A stretch of 48,888 nucleotides of DNA from Eubacterium sp. (GTDB lineage: Bacteria; Bacillota; Clostridia; Oscillospirales; Ruminococcaceae), in the NCBI GenBank assembly GCA_031271685.1, contig JAISVH010000022.1:1-48888 (forward strand). The letters are read 5' to 3'. The notes under the pieces are model-generated. The model ran no database searches, was not told where the DNA came from, and saw nothing but the letters and a program-made list of their open reading frames with translations. Shown here one piece after another: positions 16,328-25,575 of this stretch. Numbering within the stretch: position 1 is the first letter of the stretch; every line of letters begins with the position of its first letter. A program made the translations under genes and the position numbers.

Positions 16328-17287
16328 TTAAATAAAAAGCGGAGACACCGGTTTATCCGAATATATTCGTTCAATAGCTTGGGCAAAAACATTTTCAATT
16401 TTTAATATTTTCATATTTGGCAAGATCTTTTCATTTGGTATCGAGATGGTATCAAGCAGAACAAGTTCTTTAATATATGACTTTCTGATACGTTCCACCG
16501 CGTGACCGGAAAGCACTCCGTGGGTAGCGCAGGCAAAAACTTCTTTTGCTCCTCCCAATTCTATTACTGCGTTTGCTGAATTACACAGCGTACCTGCCGT
16601 ATCGATCATATCGTCCACAATAATAACTCTTTTGTCTTTAACGTTGCCTATGATATTCATTACTTCACTGGTGTTTGCTTTTTGCCTCTTTTTATCGATA
16701 ATTGCGAGATTGGTTCCGATTTTATGAGAAAAACTGCGTGCTCTGGTCACCGAACCTAAATCGGGTGAAACGCAAATATATTCATCTGGGTTTTTGTTTA
16801 CCCTTTCTTTAAAATAAGGTGCTAAAATTGAAATGCCTTGCAGATGATCCAACGGTATGTCAAAAAAGCCTTGGATCTGCGGCGAATGTAAATCCATGGT
16901 AAGCAGACGGTCGGCTCCGGCAACCGTCAATAAATCCGCGACAAGCTTTGCCGAAATAGCGTCACGCGCCTTTGCTTTTCTGTCCTGGCGGGCATATCCA
17001 TAATACGGCATGACTGCTGTGATTCGTCCGGCGCTTGCGCGTTTAAACGCATCGATCATTATTAGCAGTTCCATTAAGTGGTCGTTAACCGGTTGTGAGG
17101 TTGACTGCACGACAAAAACATCAGATCCGCGCACGCTTTCGTGTATGCTCAAAGAGATTTCACCGTCGCTAAAGGTTGAAACATCCGATTCGCAAAGGGG
17201 AAGTCCCAGTTTAGTCGCTATTCCCAATGCAACAGTCGGGTTGGAGTTTGCCGCGAATATTTTAATATCTTTACCATGAAGATTCAT
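16328..17287 (-). CDS. prs: Ribose-phosphate pyrophosphokinase
   Basis: Prs makes PRPP from ribose 5-phosphate and ATP for nucleotide, histidine and tryptophan synthesis. At 319 residues it is the standard class I length. Key motifs: FSDGEISLSIHESVRG, PYYGYARQDRKAKARDAISAKL, the catalytic flexible loop, LLTMDLHSPQIQGFFD with the metal-binding histidine, CVSPDLGSVTRA and the PRPP loop RVIIVDDMIDTAGTL. It is 358 bases after glmU in the same direction, the classic glmU-prs order, but a family B and a family A repeat sit between. The intact copy contrasts with the broken paralogue at 1840-3003. Confidence 0.97.
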   Translation of the reverse strand: MNLHGKDIKIFAANSNPTVALGIATKLGLPLCESDVSTFSDGEISLSIHESVRGSDVFVVQSTSQPVNDHLMELLIMIDAFKRASAGRITAVMPYYGYARQDRKAKARDAISAKLVADLLTVAGADRLLTMDLHSPQIQGFFDIPLDHLQGISILAPYFKERVNKNPDEYICVSPDLGSVTRARSFSHKIGTNLAIIDKKRQKANTSEVMNIIGNVKDKRVIIVDDMIDTAGTLCNSANAVIELGGAKEVFACATHGVLSGHAVERIRKSYIKELVLLDTISIPNEKILPNMKILKIENVFAQAIERIYSDKPVSPLFI

Positions 17288-17440
17288 TTGGTTTTTCCCT
17301 TGTTTTGAGAACTATTTTATAAAAATTTATAAAAAATTTCCTCTTAAACCCTTTCCAAAAGCTTTTATAGTTAAGTCAACACCGCACAACCCACGCTTAA
17401 CGGCTTGGCGCACAAATCACTTGCGTATTTCTCAACAAAA

Positions 17441-17548
17441 TTTGTTAATTTTCCTTAAATATCAACTGGTATTCGCGGCAAAATTGCCTAGTTTTACGAA
17501 AAATTTGGCTGAGTGCTTTGCACACCAGAGTTGTGCGGTATTGCCTTA
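17441..17548 (+). repeat. Dispersed repeat family B, copy 3
   Basis: Very close to the copy at 10-113: same TTAATTTT.CCTTAAATATCAAC block, ATTCGCGGCAAAA block and CACCAGAGTTGTG block. It lies between glmU and prs. Confidence 0.75.
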
Positions 17549-17550
17549 AT

Positions 17551-17630
17551 TATAACGATATACCCCCGTCTCTTAGGCGTAGGGTGATAACTTGTTAAAA
17601 CACTGGAAGCGGTTACGCCGCAGATGTTTG
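17551..17630 (-). repeat. Composite repeat: family F fragment plus family A copy (inverted)
   Basis: The stretch 17591-17630 (CTTGTTAAAACACTGGAAGCGG..ACGCCGCAGATGTTT) is family A inverted. It is preceded by CCCGTCTCTTAGGCG, as in the composite copies near 30050, 35285 and 36915. It follows the glmU stop. Confidence 0.65.
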
Positions 17631-17645
17631 AAACTCAATATTTGT

Positions 17646-19040
17646 TTATTTTTTTTTAAGTCTGAGCTTGTTTTTATACCAATTTTCTTTTATGTTAACC
17701 TGAGCGCGCTCAATTGCTAGCGCGTTATCCGGGACATCTTTAGATATGGTAGAACCTGCGGCGATTGCAGCGTTTGCACCTATTTTTACCGGCGCTATAA
17801 GATTTGTATTACAGCCAATAAAAGCGTTGTCTCCGATTAACGTGCGATATTTTTCCAGTCCGTCATAATTGGCGGTAACGCATCCGCAGCCAAAATTAAC
17901 GCTGTTTCCAACATCGCTGTCGCCGATATAAGTTAGGTGAGCCAAAGCGGTATTCTCTCCGATTTCTGAGTTTTTTACTTCGACAAAATCTCCGATTTTT
18001 ACGCCCTTGCGCAATATTGTTCCAGGCCGTATATGCACAAAAGGCCCAGCCTTTACACTGTCTTCAATAGTTGAGTCGAACGCCTGAACAGAATTGAGTA
18101 CTACGTTTTCTCCGATTACGCAGTTATCTATTTGAGTATTGGGTCCGATTACGCATCCGATTCCTATTTCAGTTTTTCCTTTTATTATCGTATTTGGCAT
18201 TATAAGCGTATCTCTGGCAATTTTTACGTCTTTTCCGATTATCACGTTATGCCCGATTATATCAACCCCGGCAGTGTAATGCCGGGTATAGATTTTTTCG
18301 GCCATTATTTCATTTAGCCGGCGGAGTTGTTTTCGGTCATTTGCACCAAGCACAATAACGGCATCGTCCGTCATATAAGATCCTGCCTTTTGGTTTAAAA
18401 GCATGACCGTGTCTGTGAGATAAAATTCGCCGCTGCTGTTATTGTTTTTTAGTTGAGGTAAAGCCTGTAAAAGCTTCTCGGTTTTAAACCAATACGCACC
18501 GCTGTTCACTTCGTTTATTAGCAGTTCCTCGGGAGAGCAGTCACTCATTTCAATGATAGAAGTTAAACGGCAGTTTATCAGATCGCGTTTTACACGTCCA
18601 TAATTTCCGGCGGGTTCTATTTTAGCGGTTATAACTGTTAAGTCATTATCTTCTTTTTTATGCAAATCATATGCCGCGGATATTGTCTCTTTGTTCATAA
18701 ACGGAGCGTCGCCGCATAAAATCAACACATCTCCTGCTAAATCGCCACGAAGGATATCCTCGGCCTGCATCACCGCATGACCTGTGCCTTTTCTTTCATG
18801 CTGATAAACATGGCGGTAATTTCCTCGGCTGTCAAGATAGTTGATAACCTGTTCAGAATTGCTACCGACAATGACAGTGATATTTTTCTGTTCTATACCC
18901 GAATCTTCTACCGAGTCCATTACCCAACCTAGCATCGGCTGAAAAAGGACATTCATCAAAGCTTTCGGTTTGGCCGAATTCATCCGTTTTCCGTCGCCGG
19001 CCGCCAAAATGATGGCGGAAGCTGTTTTAATTTCATTCAT
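17646..19040 (-). CDS. glmU: Bifunctional GlmU (GlcN-1-P acetyltransferase / GlcNAc-1-P uridyltransferase)
   Basis: GlmU makes UDP-GlcNAc for peptidoglycan. The 464-residue protein has an N-terminal pyrophosphorylase domain (IILAAGDGKRMNSAKPKAL at 10-28, then LCGDAPF and GRVKRD) and a C-terminal left-handed beta-helix of hexapeptide repeats from about 250, with HIRPGTILRKGVKIGDFVEVKN, the catalytic-histidine segment ALAHLTYIGDSDVG and NYDGLEKYRT. The length is normal. Its start overlaps the hslO stop by one base (TAATG), so translation is coupled. It sits in the order yerC-like, methyltransferase, hslO, glmU, prs. Confidence 0.97.
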   Translation of the reverse strand: MNEIKTASAIILAAGDGKRMNSAKPKALMNVLFQPMLGWVMDSVEDSGIEQKNITVIVGSNSEQVINYLDSRGNYRHVYQHERKGTGHAVMQAEDILRGDLAGDVLILCGDAPFMNKETISAAYDLHKKEDNDLTVITAKIEPAGNYGRVKRDLINCRLTSIIEMSDCSPEELLINEVNSGAYWFKTEKLLQALPQLKNNNSSGEFYLTDTVMLLNQKAGSYMTDDAVIVLGANDRKQLRRLNEIMAEKIYTRHYTAGVDIIGHNVIIGKDVKIARDTLIMPNTIIKGKTEIGIGCVIGPNTQIDNCVIGENVVLNSVQAFDSTIEDSVKAGPFVHIRPGTILRKGVKIGDFVEVKNSEIGENTALAHLTYIGDSDVGNSVNFGCGCVTANYDGLEKYRTLIGDNAFIGCNTNLIAPVKIGANAAIAAGSTISKDVPDNALAIERAQVNIKENWYKNKLRLKKK

Positions 19041-19930
19041 TAAATCTTTTCCTCCCGCAGGCTGTATAAAATTTCTCTCATTTCATTGTATGAAAATAGG
19101 TATTTCTTATTACAAAAATGACAACAAACCTCTGTTTCCTCTTCTTTTTTTATCAAATCGTCTATCTCTTTTTCGCCTAAGCTTATAAGCATGGACATTG
19201 TCCGTTCCCGACTGCAATCACAGTGATACTGCGCCGTAAAGGTGTCTAAAATTTCGGCGTTCAGTCCTTCAAGTCCTTTAATGGCTATTTTTTCAATTTC
19301 TATCCCGTTGCTCAACATATCCGTTACACTTTTCATACCATCAACATTTTTTTCGACAATAGATATCACTTTATCGTTTATCGGAGGAATCAGCTGGATC
19401 AAAAATCCGCCTGCCGCCTTTATAGACCAGTCCGTATCCACAAGAACCCCCAAGGCGCATACGGTCGGTATCTGTTCGCTGACAGCATAATAATAGGCGA
19501 TATCCTCGGCAATTTCCCCGGAAACGATAGGTGTCTGGGTCGCGTATGGCTCTTTGAGTCCTAAATCCTTGATTACGGCCAGAAATCCGTTTTTACCGAC
19601 ATATCCGCTCACATCTAGCTTTCCCGCGGCGTTTAACGGCAGGTCCACGTTATTGTTTCCGGTGTAGCACTTAACGTTTCCCAAATAATCTGCAACCGCT
19701 GTCATTGCGCCGCCCAAGCCGTCGCCTTTGATCCTAAGGGTTAAACGGTCGCTTTTACTTTTCATAAGGCATCCCATAAGTGATGCGATTGTCGCAAATC
19801 TGCCTAAAGCGGCGCTTGCGACCGGGCTTGTGTTATGAATCCTGAAAATTTCATTTACTATATCGCGTGAGTTTATAGCCGCACAAAACACGCTGCCGTC
19901 AGCTGATAACGCCCTAATAATTTTTCCCAA
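19040..19930 (-). CDS. hslO: Redox-regulated chaperone Hsp33
   Basis: Hsp33 is a cytoplasmic holdase switched on by oxidation. The 296-residue protein has the N-terminal core (ALGRFATIASLMGCLMKSKSDRLT cut here, residues about 40-63) and the zinc redox switch at the C-terminus: CDC near residue 238 and CHFC near 270 (both cysteine pairs intact). It ends by overlapping glmU by one base. It begins three bases after the methyltransferase stop on the same strand, so it is part of the same operon. Confidence 0.95.
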   Translation of the reverse strand: MGKIIRALSADGSVFCAAINSRDIVNEIFRIHNTSPVASAALGRFATIASLMGCLMKSKSDRLTLRIKGDGLGGAMTAVADYLGNVKCYTGNNNVDLPLNAAGKLDVSGYVGKNGFLAVIKDLGLKEPYATQTPIVSGEIAEDIAYYYAVSEQIPTVCALGVLVDTDWSIKAAGGFLIQLIPPINDKVISIVEKNVDGMKSVTDMLSNGIEIEKIAIKGLEGLNAEILDTFTAQYHCDCSRERTMSMLISLGEKEIDDLIKKEEETEVCCHFCNKKYLFSYNEMREILYSLREEKI

Positions 19931-19933
19931 TGT

Positions 19934-20671
19934 TTATATTTTCCTAACTAAATAATTTATTTTTTCGCTTTTTTCAGAACCCGGCTTGTTTGAAATCCAG
20001 TCAAAGCAGTTTAATATTTCAAAGCCAGATTTCGTCAACATTTTTTCAATGTCTGACAGGGGATAGGCCTTTTCAAAAAAACTTTCGCTGTATCTTCGGT
20101 AACTTCCTGTGTCCGCTTCTTCAAAAAAATCAAGACAGATATTTGTTAATCCTTTGCCGAGATAATGATTTTGCCATATGCAATAAACTTTAGGCAAATC
20201 ATATACAAATGAGTTATACCCCAGAATATCTTTATGTTTGTGCATTGTGTTTATATCAAAGAAAAACAAACCGCCCGAGTTCATAAAAAGAGATATTTTA
20301 TCAAAGACTAACTGCACGTCGTGGGATTTAGTAATATGGTTTATACTGTCTAAAGTGCATACACAATAGTCTACCGTGCCGTATAGGTCTAAATTTTTCA
20401 TGTCTTGGCATAGATATTGAATATCAGTGTTTCCTTTACCTGCCGCAAAATTCAGCATTTCAGCAGATCCGTCAACCCCTATAACATCATACCCTAAATC
20501 AGAAAGAGCCGTCGAAAGCCCTCCGGTCCCGCATGCCAAATCCAATAGTATACCTTTGTCGCTTTTATATTTTAAAAATAACCCGTCCACGTATTCAGAA
20601 ACAGCTTTATAATTCACGTTTTCTTTTTGAAGCAGGTCATAAAACCTTGAAAAATGATGATAACCGCTCAT
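19934..20671 (-). CDS. Class I SAM-dependent methyltransferase
   Basis: A 245-residue Rossmann methyltransferase. The SAM-binding motif I is LLDLACGTGGLSTAL (about 41-55), followed by VIGVDGSAEML (motif II) and YLCQDMKNLDL (motif III). The N-terminus YHHFSRFYDLL fits the family found next to hslO or comE in clostridia. The substrate is unknown. The start overlaps the TrpR-like gene stop by four bases (ATGA). Confidence 0.88.
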   Translation of the reverse strand: MSGYHHFSRFYDLLQKENVNYKAVSEYVDGLFLKYKSDKGILLDLACGTGGLSTALSDLGYDVIGVDGSAEMLNFAAGKGNTDIQYLCQDMKNLDLYGTVDYCVCTLDSINHITKSHDVQLVFDKISLFMNSGGLFFFDINTMHKHKDILGYNSFVYDLPKVYCIWQNHYLGKGLTNICLDFFEEADTGSYRRYSESFFEKAYPLSDIEKMLTKSGFEILNCFDWISNKPGSEKSEKINYLVRKI

Positions 20672-20973
20672 TTTTCAGGATTTTCTTCGCTTTTAAGGCG
20701 ACTGAAAATCACCTTATAGCTTTCATTGCCATATTGAAGCGTACGGTTCACACGGCTGATCGTAGCTGTGCTGGCTCCCGTCATTTCCACAATTTCATTA
20801 TAGACATGATTTTCGGATAAAAGCTTGGCGACATAAAGCCTTTGAGACATAGACTTAAGCTCTTGGATCGTGCATAAGTCTTCAAAAAAATTATAGCATT
20901 CATCAAGTGAACTTAACGACAATATGGATTTAAACAGATACTCGATATTTTTATCGTTTAATTTACTGTTCAT
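20668..20973 (-). CDS. YerC/YecD family TrpR-related regulator
   Basis: A 101-residue protein of the TrpR superfamily: an N-terminal helical part, then TIQELKSMSQRLYVAKLL and the helix-turn-helix NEIVEMTGASTATISRVNRTLQYG (split here at residues about 59-82). Such proteins are predicted DNA-binding repressors; the ligand and targets are not known. It is the first gene of the operon leading to prs, with GGGAGG a few bases upstream and a good promoter 37 bases further up, so it may control the operon. Confidence 0.92.
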   Translation of the reverse strand: MNSKLNDKNIEYLFKSILSLSSLDECYNFFEDLCTIQELKSMSQRLYVAKLLSENHVYNEIVEMTGASTATISRVNRTLQYGNESYKVIFSRLKSEENPEK

Positions 20974-21009
20974 GTTTTCCTCCCGAAAATGAATGAGTAT
21001 ATAACAATA

Positions 21010-21038
21010 ATTTTAACACATTAAAGCTTGAAAATCAA
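21010..21038 (-). promoter_or_regulatory. Promoter of the TrpR-like/hslO/glmU operon
   Basis: On the minus strand TTGATT (21033-21038), a 17-base spacer and TAAAAT (21010-21015). Confidence 0.6.
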
Positions 21039-21075
21039 GATATAAATAATATTTTTAAAAAAATAATTTTATCAC

Positions 21076-21104
21076 TTTACAAAAATGTGTAATTGGTATA
21101 CAAT
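21076..21104 (+). promoter_or_regulatory. Promoter of tatD
   Basis: TTTACA (21076-21081), a 17-base spacer and TACAAT (21099-21104) on the plus strand, about 200 bases upstream of the start codon, leaving a long leader. Confidence 0.65.
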
Positions 21105-21111
21105 ATATATA

Positions 21112-21310
21112 GCGTTATGAAACATTACAAAAGTTTCAAACTTATCTCTACCTTAAAATCTGGCTAAAAGCAATACCCCTTTGCCAAACGCTCGATAGTT
21201 ATTTGCCTTTTTGCCTGCTGTCTGGCGCAGGAGTAATAACTAAAACTTTTGCCTTTATTTTTAAAAATTGTCAGTCAGAGATAAGTATAAGTTAATGAAA
21301 GGCCCGAGTC
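21112..21310 (+). other. Structured untranslated leader before tatD
   Basis: The leader contains nested inverted repeats: AACTTATCTCT near 21140 pairs with AGAGATAAGT near 21279, and AGTTATT near 21188 pairs with AATAACT near 21234. The inner part resembles fragments at 36840-36870 and 46082-46108 (GGGGTAATAACTAT, GCAACAAACAGTAGAC). It may be a riboregulatory leader or another dispersed palindrome. No known riboswitch class is evident to me. Confidence 0.4.
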
Positions 21311-22138
21311 ATGCTAAAGCTTTTTGATACGCATACTCATTATGATGATGAGGCGTACGATAACGATCGAGATGAATTGTTAAGAACAATGTTCGGCGCA
21401 CCCGAACGCGGGGTGGCGGGTTTTATAGCCATAGGCTGTAGCCCTGAGCGAAACTTAAAAGCAATATCAATAGCTGAAAAATATAAAAACGTGTATGCGG
21501 CGGTCGGGGTCCACCCCGGGGACTTAAGAGGCCTACCGGATGATTATATTAAAAATTTAAGAGATTTGGCAAAAAACAAAAAAACATCGGCAATCGGAGA
21601 GATCGGATTGGATTATCATTACGAGGGATATAGCAGAAGCGTTCAGATAAAAGCTTTTAGAGAACAGCTTGATTTGGCGACATCGCTTTCGCTTCCGGTA
21701 ATTATCCATTCAAGGGATGCAACGGCTGATACTTTAGAAATTTTGCGTGAGTATCTCCCTTCGCTTAAGCGGTCTTCGACTAACGAGCAACTCTCTAAAA
21801 CCGGCCGGGTCGGCGTTGTTATGCACTGTTTTTCGGGCAGTGTTGAAACGTCGAAAGAACTTTTTAAAATGGGAATAATGATAAGCTTTACAGGAGTGCT
21901 GACTTTCAAAAACGCTAAAAAAGCAGTCGAGGCGGCAGCAGTCGTGCCTATGGAAATGCTGATGCTAGAAACCGACTGCCCCTATATGGCTCCCGTACCG
22001 TTTCGCGGGGGGCGATGCGATAGCGGCATGGCATGGTATATAGCTGAAAAATTAGCGGAAATAAAAGATATGACTACCGAGGAGGTAGTAAAAATATGCA
22101 ATGACAACGCAAAAAAATTCTTTAATATAAGCTTTTAA
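21311..22138 (+). CDS. TatD family metal-dependent hydrolase
   Basis: A 275-residue TIM-barrel metallo-hydrolase of the TatD/YabD family, which act as 3-prime exonucleases on DNA. Metal-site motifs are intact: DTHTHYDD (6-13), AIGEIGLDYHYEG, VIIHSRDA, VMHCFSGS and LETDCPYMAP. It is a little longer than usual because of a loop after residue 150. The start has an AAAGG site. It is followed after 22 bases by the CorC-like gene, with which it is likely co-transcribed. Confidence 0.94.
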   Translation: MLKLFDTHTHYDDEAYDNDRDELLRTMFGAPERGVAGFIAIGCSPERNLKAISIAEKYKNVYAAVGVHPGDLRGLPDDYIKNLRDLAKNKKTSAIGEIGLDYHYEGYSRSVQIKAFREQLDLATSLSLPVIIHSRDATADTLEILREYLPSLKRSSTNEQLSKTGRVGVVMHCFSGSVETSKELFKMGIMISFTGVLTFKNAKKAVEAAAVVPMEMLMLETDCPYMAPVPFRGGRCDSGMAWYIAEKLAEIKDMTTEEVVKICNDNAKKFFNISF

Positions 22139-22160
22139 TTTTAAAAGAAAGGAAACTGTC

Positions 22161-23066
22161 ATGGAATCAGACGGGCGAAAGCGAGACAAACAAAAAAGAG
22201 GGGCGGCTGCGAATATTTTTCTTGCTCCGGTGCACGGGCTTAACAAACTAACCACATCTATTTTAAGAAAAAAAGGGAAGGAGGGATACGGTTCAGTGAC
22301 GGAGGACGACATCCTCACAATGGTTGATGCCGGGAACGAAAGCGGCTTGTTTGAAGAGTCTTCGGTTGAAATGATAAACAACGTTTTTGAGTTCAGCGAC
22401 CTTGAAGCGGGTGACGTTATGACGCACAGGATAAACATTGTCGGACTGGATATCGGCGCGTCGATCGACGATGTAATATATTTGGCGCTTGACGAGGGTT
22501 TTTCGCGCATACCAATATATGAAAAAACTGTTGATAAAATACTGGGGATCATAATTGTAAAAGATTTGCTGTGCCTCATTGGAAATGATGATTACAAATC
22601 CTTTACAATAAAGGATTTTTTAAGAGAAACCGCCTATATTCCCGAGTCATGCAGCTGTATCGATACATTTAAATATCTGACCGGAAGAAAATCGGGCATT
22701 GCGGTGGTAGTGGACGAGTATGGCGGGACTGCCGGAATAGTCACTCTTGAAGATTTGATTGAGGCCATAATGGGAAATATTCAAGACGAATACGACGAAG
22801 AGTCAGCCGAAATCAAAAAAATAGGAAAAGAAACTTATGAAATCGACGGCGAAACTGATCCCGAGGATGTTTTAGAACTTTTTGGCTATGAATTGCCTTC
22901 TGATCATGAATATGACACCATAGCAGGGTTTGTCACCGATTTATTAGGTCATATTCCCGAAAATGTGGATAGTCCCGAACACGTGGATTATAAAGACGTG
23001 CGCTTTGTTGTTAAAGAGGTTGAAGATAACCGTATAAGCAAAATTGTGGCCACAGCCGTCAATTGA
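22161..23066 (+). CDS. CBS-domain CorC/HlyC-type protein
   Basis: A 301-residue cytosolic protein with two CBS domains (about 85-205), containing EAGDVMTHRINIVGLD and the DEGFSRIPIYE and VVVDEYGGTAGIVTLEDLIE blocks, and a C-terminal CorC_HlyC transporter-associated domain (from about 225). There is no N-terminal DUF21 membrane domain, so it is the soluble form (YbeX/CorC class), linked in other bacteria to ribosome or magnesium homeostasis. AAAGAAAGGAAA precedes the start. Its end overlaps the convergent beta-propeller gene by eight bases. Confidence 0.92.
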   Translation: MESDGRKRDKQKRGAAANIFLAPVHGLNKLTTSILRKKGKEGYGSVTEDDILTMVDAGNESGLFEESSVEMINNVFEFSDLEAGDVMTHRINIVGLDIGASIDDVIYLALDEGFSRIPIYEKTVDKILGIIIVKDLLCLIGNDDYKSFTIKDFLRETAYIPESCSCIDTFKYLTGRKSGIAVVVDEYGGTAGIVTLEDLIEAIMGNIQDEYDEESAEIKKIGKETYEIDGETDPEDVLELFGYELPSDHEYDTIAGFVTDLLGHIPENVDSPEHVDYKDVRFVVKEVEDNRISKIVATAVN

Positions 23067-25386
23067 CATATACTTCCTCATCAATTACGCGTCCGGTCAT
23101 TATTTCGGCCGAGACCGCCATATCGTCCCAGAAAGTATAGACATGATCGCCTGCCGCAACGGCGGCATGGCGATTTTTGTTTATATCATAATAGACAATT
23201 TCACCTTGTTTCGCAAAACTTGTGCTTTCATTAAAAGTATATATTATGAACTTTTCGATTTTTGAGATTCCGTTAAAATAGCATAACGGAACTATTATAA
23301 GTGACTTTTCAGGTGAACAGTATATTTCTCCGCCGCTTGACAAGCTTATAAAATCTTCCTGTGGCGCGGCAGATGTGCTGAAAGCCTCTTCAAGCGCATC
23401 GGAATCTGAGGAGATTTTATACATAATAAGTCGGTTGTTTTCAAATGAAAGGCGCTCGGTATCCGACCAATAATACATACCGTTATCATTATAAATTTTC
23501 GAAAATCCTTCTTCGGCAAAAATCGGGCTGTCTGGATTTGTAGTGTCAACAACATAAAAAGCTTGTCCTCCCGAGGAATTTTTCTCGATTATATAAGTAT
23601 AAGACATGTCAAATAAAACATTTGACAGGTTGCCTTCTCCTATTTTACTTACGGTTGATAGCCTTTTAAAGTTTTTATTCATCTCTGAAACCTCGGAAAA
23701 CTCTAAATCAGGATTCGTCCGGTACAGATAAAGACTAATACCTTTTTGTCCCGTTGAAACCACCCTTATCAAACCGCCTTCCGTATCGATGCCGCCTTTA
23801 TATATCATGCCGTCAGTCTCAAAATAGCCGCTTTCAATAATATTTTCGCCTGACACCGTGTATCTTACTATCCTTGATTTTTCATCCTCTAGCTGTATTA
23901 CATATAAAGAGCCTTGATTAATATATAACCACGAGTTTTTCCCTCCTACCGCCGCTTTGGTCAAGGTTTCGCCGTTTGGCATTATCCTTGTTATAACGGT
24001 GATATTTGAATAATATGCCTTATTTAGCGGAATAAAAATATTTTCTAGCTTCACCGGCCGTTTTTCCTCGTCATTTTTTTGTATATGGGGAACAAACGCG
24101 GCCATATCGTTATGTGCGAACGGATCTTTGACTTTATAGTCCGTTGCTAAAATCACCTCTCCTTCATAGGTTAAAATATTGTTAACGCTTCCGTCAGCCG
24201 TAATTTCCGTAATAGGCTGTCCTGTATAGTTAAGCGCGTCAAACATTAGAACCGTAGTTGACGGCTGAGTAAAAGAACCTTTGCGGGGTGCCGTTTCCTC
24301 TTTATTGATCGACAAAGGGCTGATGTCCTCATATTCTCTCACATATTCGCCGGTCAGTATAGCGTACAGCTTGTTCCCATGCAGAAAAACAGACTTAAAT
24401 GTTTTTCCTGCCCTTGAAACGCTTTTTTGGGGCTTAATTTGCCCTCTGTTTATCTCTAAGGCGCAAAGCTTGTTGTTATACAGTCTAAACACATATTTAC
24501 CGTTTTCACATGTTTCATGGTCATATTTCTTTGGAGCAGCATCGGATTGAAGATAATAATTTTCGTCAAATACAAGAGCCGGCTCCGAATCGGCTCCGTT
24601 CATCCCGGAAAGCCTTAGCGCCAAATCCTGATAACTGGCGGGAGGATCATATATGATTTTATCACTGTCAACAATCCAAGGCGATCCGGTCAACTGATAT
24701 CGTACTAAAAAGCTTATAAATATTACAGCCATGGATAAAATCCAAGATGTTATCAGTTTTACGTTATTATTTTCTTCTTCTTCAAATTCTTTTGACGGTA
24801 TATATCTTTGGTGGGCACGTGTTTGTTTTTTTGGTGAGAAGCCATAACTTTCACCGTAATACTCATCGCTGTCTTCGTTATCATCTAAATCTTCTGGATA
24901 TTTTCCGTAATGCTTAAAGTTAGGGTAATATTTATCCTGAATTTCTTTCTTTGTTTCCGTTGGTTTTAAAGGTTCTTCGGCAGCTTTTACCGAAGAACCC
25001 GGCGTTTCAGCTTCCGGTGCGCCGGTATATTCTTCAGATCGTTCAATAGCCGCAGCAATCTTTTTTTCCGCAACGGCGACAGCGCGTTTTAGCATTTCTT
25101 CCTGATATTTTCTCTTTTTGCTTTCATTATAGGCTCTTGCTGATTTTAATATATTTATATAATCATGCATAGTCAGCGGAGAATCTGAAAATATTTCAAT
25201 AAGCCGCTCATACGTGAGATTCGGATTGTTTTTTATTTCATTATAAGCGCTGTTGCTTATCTTTGTATTGCCGATAAGCGCCAAAAATTCTCTGCCGCTT
25301 AACTTTAACCCCCTTAGTTCGGACAGAAACTGCTTTATTAAGTTTAGGTTATTTTTTTCTCGTCCGTCGTTATTGTTGTATACCAT
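23059..25386 (-). CDS. Membrane-anchored beta-propeller domain protein
   Basis: About 775 residues. Residues 1-200 are cytoplasmic and charged, with an alpha-helical segment at about 25-90 and acidic low-complexity stretches; one transmembrane segment lies at about 212-233 (LITSWILSMAVIFISFLV). The large C-terminal part is extracytoplasmic and matches the secreted clostridial beta-propeller family (PF09826-like): LATDYKV, AFVPHI, NIFIPLNKAYYSNITVITRI and AAVGGKNSWLYINQGSLYV in that order. Function is unknown; such proteins are thought to bind surface polymers. I chose ATG 25386 because GGGAG lies 8 bases before it; an earlier GTG overlaps this site. It is divergently transcribed from murL. 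Confidence 0.82.
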   Translation of the reverse strand: MVYNNNDGREKNNLNLIKQFLSELRGLKLSGREFLALIGNTKISNSAYNEIKNNPNLTYERLIEIFSDSPLTMHDYINILKSARAYNESKKRKYQEEMLKRAVAVAEKKIAAAIERSEEYTGAPEAETPGSSVKAAEEPLKPTETKKEIQDKYYPNFKHYGKYPEDLDDNEDSDEYYGESYGFSPKKQTRAHQRYIPSKEFEEEENNNVKLITSWILSMAVIFISFLVRYQLTGSPWIVDSDKIIYDPPASYQDLALRLSGMNGADSEPALVFDENYYLQSDAAPKKYDHETCENGKYVFRLYNNKLCALEINRGQIKPQKSVSRAGKTFKSVFLHGNKLYAILTGEYVREYEDISPLSINKEETAPRKGSFTQPSTTVLMFDALNYTGQPITEITADGSVNNILTYEGEVILATDYKVKDPFAHNDMAAFVPHIQKNDEEKRPVKLENIFIPLNKAYYSNITVITRIMPNGETLTKAAVGGKNSWLYINQGSLYVIQLEDEKSRIVRYTVSGENIIESGYFETDGMIYKGGIDTEGGLIRVVSTGQKGISLYLYRTNPDLEFSEVSEMNKNFKRLSTVSKIGEGNLSNVLFDMSYTYIIEKNSSGGQAFYVVDTTNPDSPIFAEEGFSKIYNDNGMYYWSDTERLSFENNRLIMYKISSDSDALEEAFSTSAAPQEDFISLSSGGEIYCSPEKSLIIVPLCYFNGISKIEKFIIYTFNESTSFAKQGEIVYYDINKNRHAAVAAGDHVYTFWDDMAVSAEIMTGRVIDEEVYVN

Positions 25387-25454
25387 TTGAATTGCTCCCA
25401 CAAAATATAGTAATCATAATACATAATATCATATTTTTCGACAAAAGTAAAGCC

Positions 25455-25484
25455 TTGATTTATTATTAATCGATATAGTATAAT
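25455..25484 (+). promoter_or_regulatory. Likely promoter of murL-murD2
   Basis: TTGATT (25455-25460), an 18-base spacer and TATAAT (25479-25484), about 90 bases before murL. Confidence 0.6.
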
Positions 25485-25498
25485 AATATTAAACCGAA

Positions 25499-25540
25499 CG
25501 AAACTAACCGAGCGGCTTTGCCGCGAGGAGATTAGTTTCG
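25499..25540 (+). repeat. Hairpin in murL leader, dispersed repeat family E copy 1
   Basis: CGAAACTAA (25499-25507) pairs with TTAGTTTCG (25532-25540) and encloses CGGCTTTGCCG. The first 27 bases (25499-25525) occur again, exactly and inverted, at 46111-46137. It lies in the 5-prime leader of murL, between promoter and ribosome site. Confidence 0.75.
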
Positions 25541-25575
25541 TCGCGGGTTAATATTTAAAATACGGGGGGGCAAGA

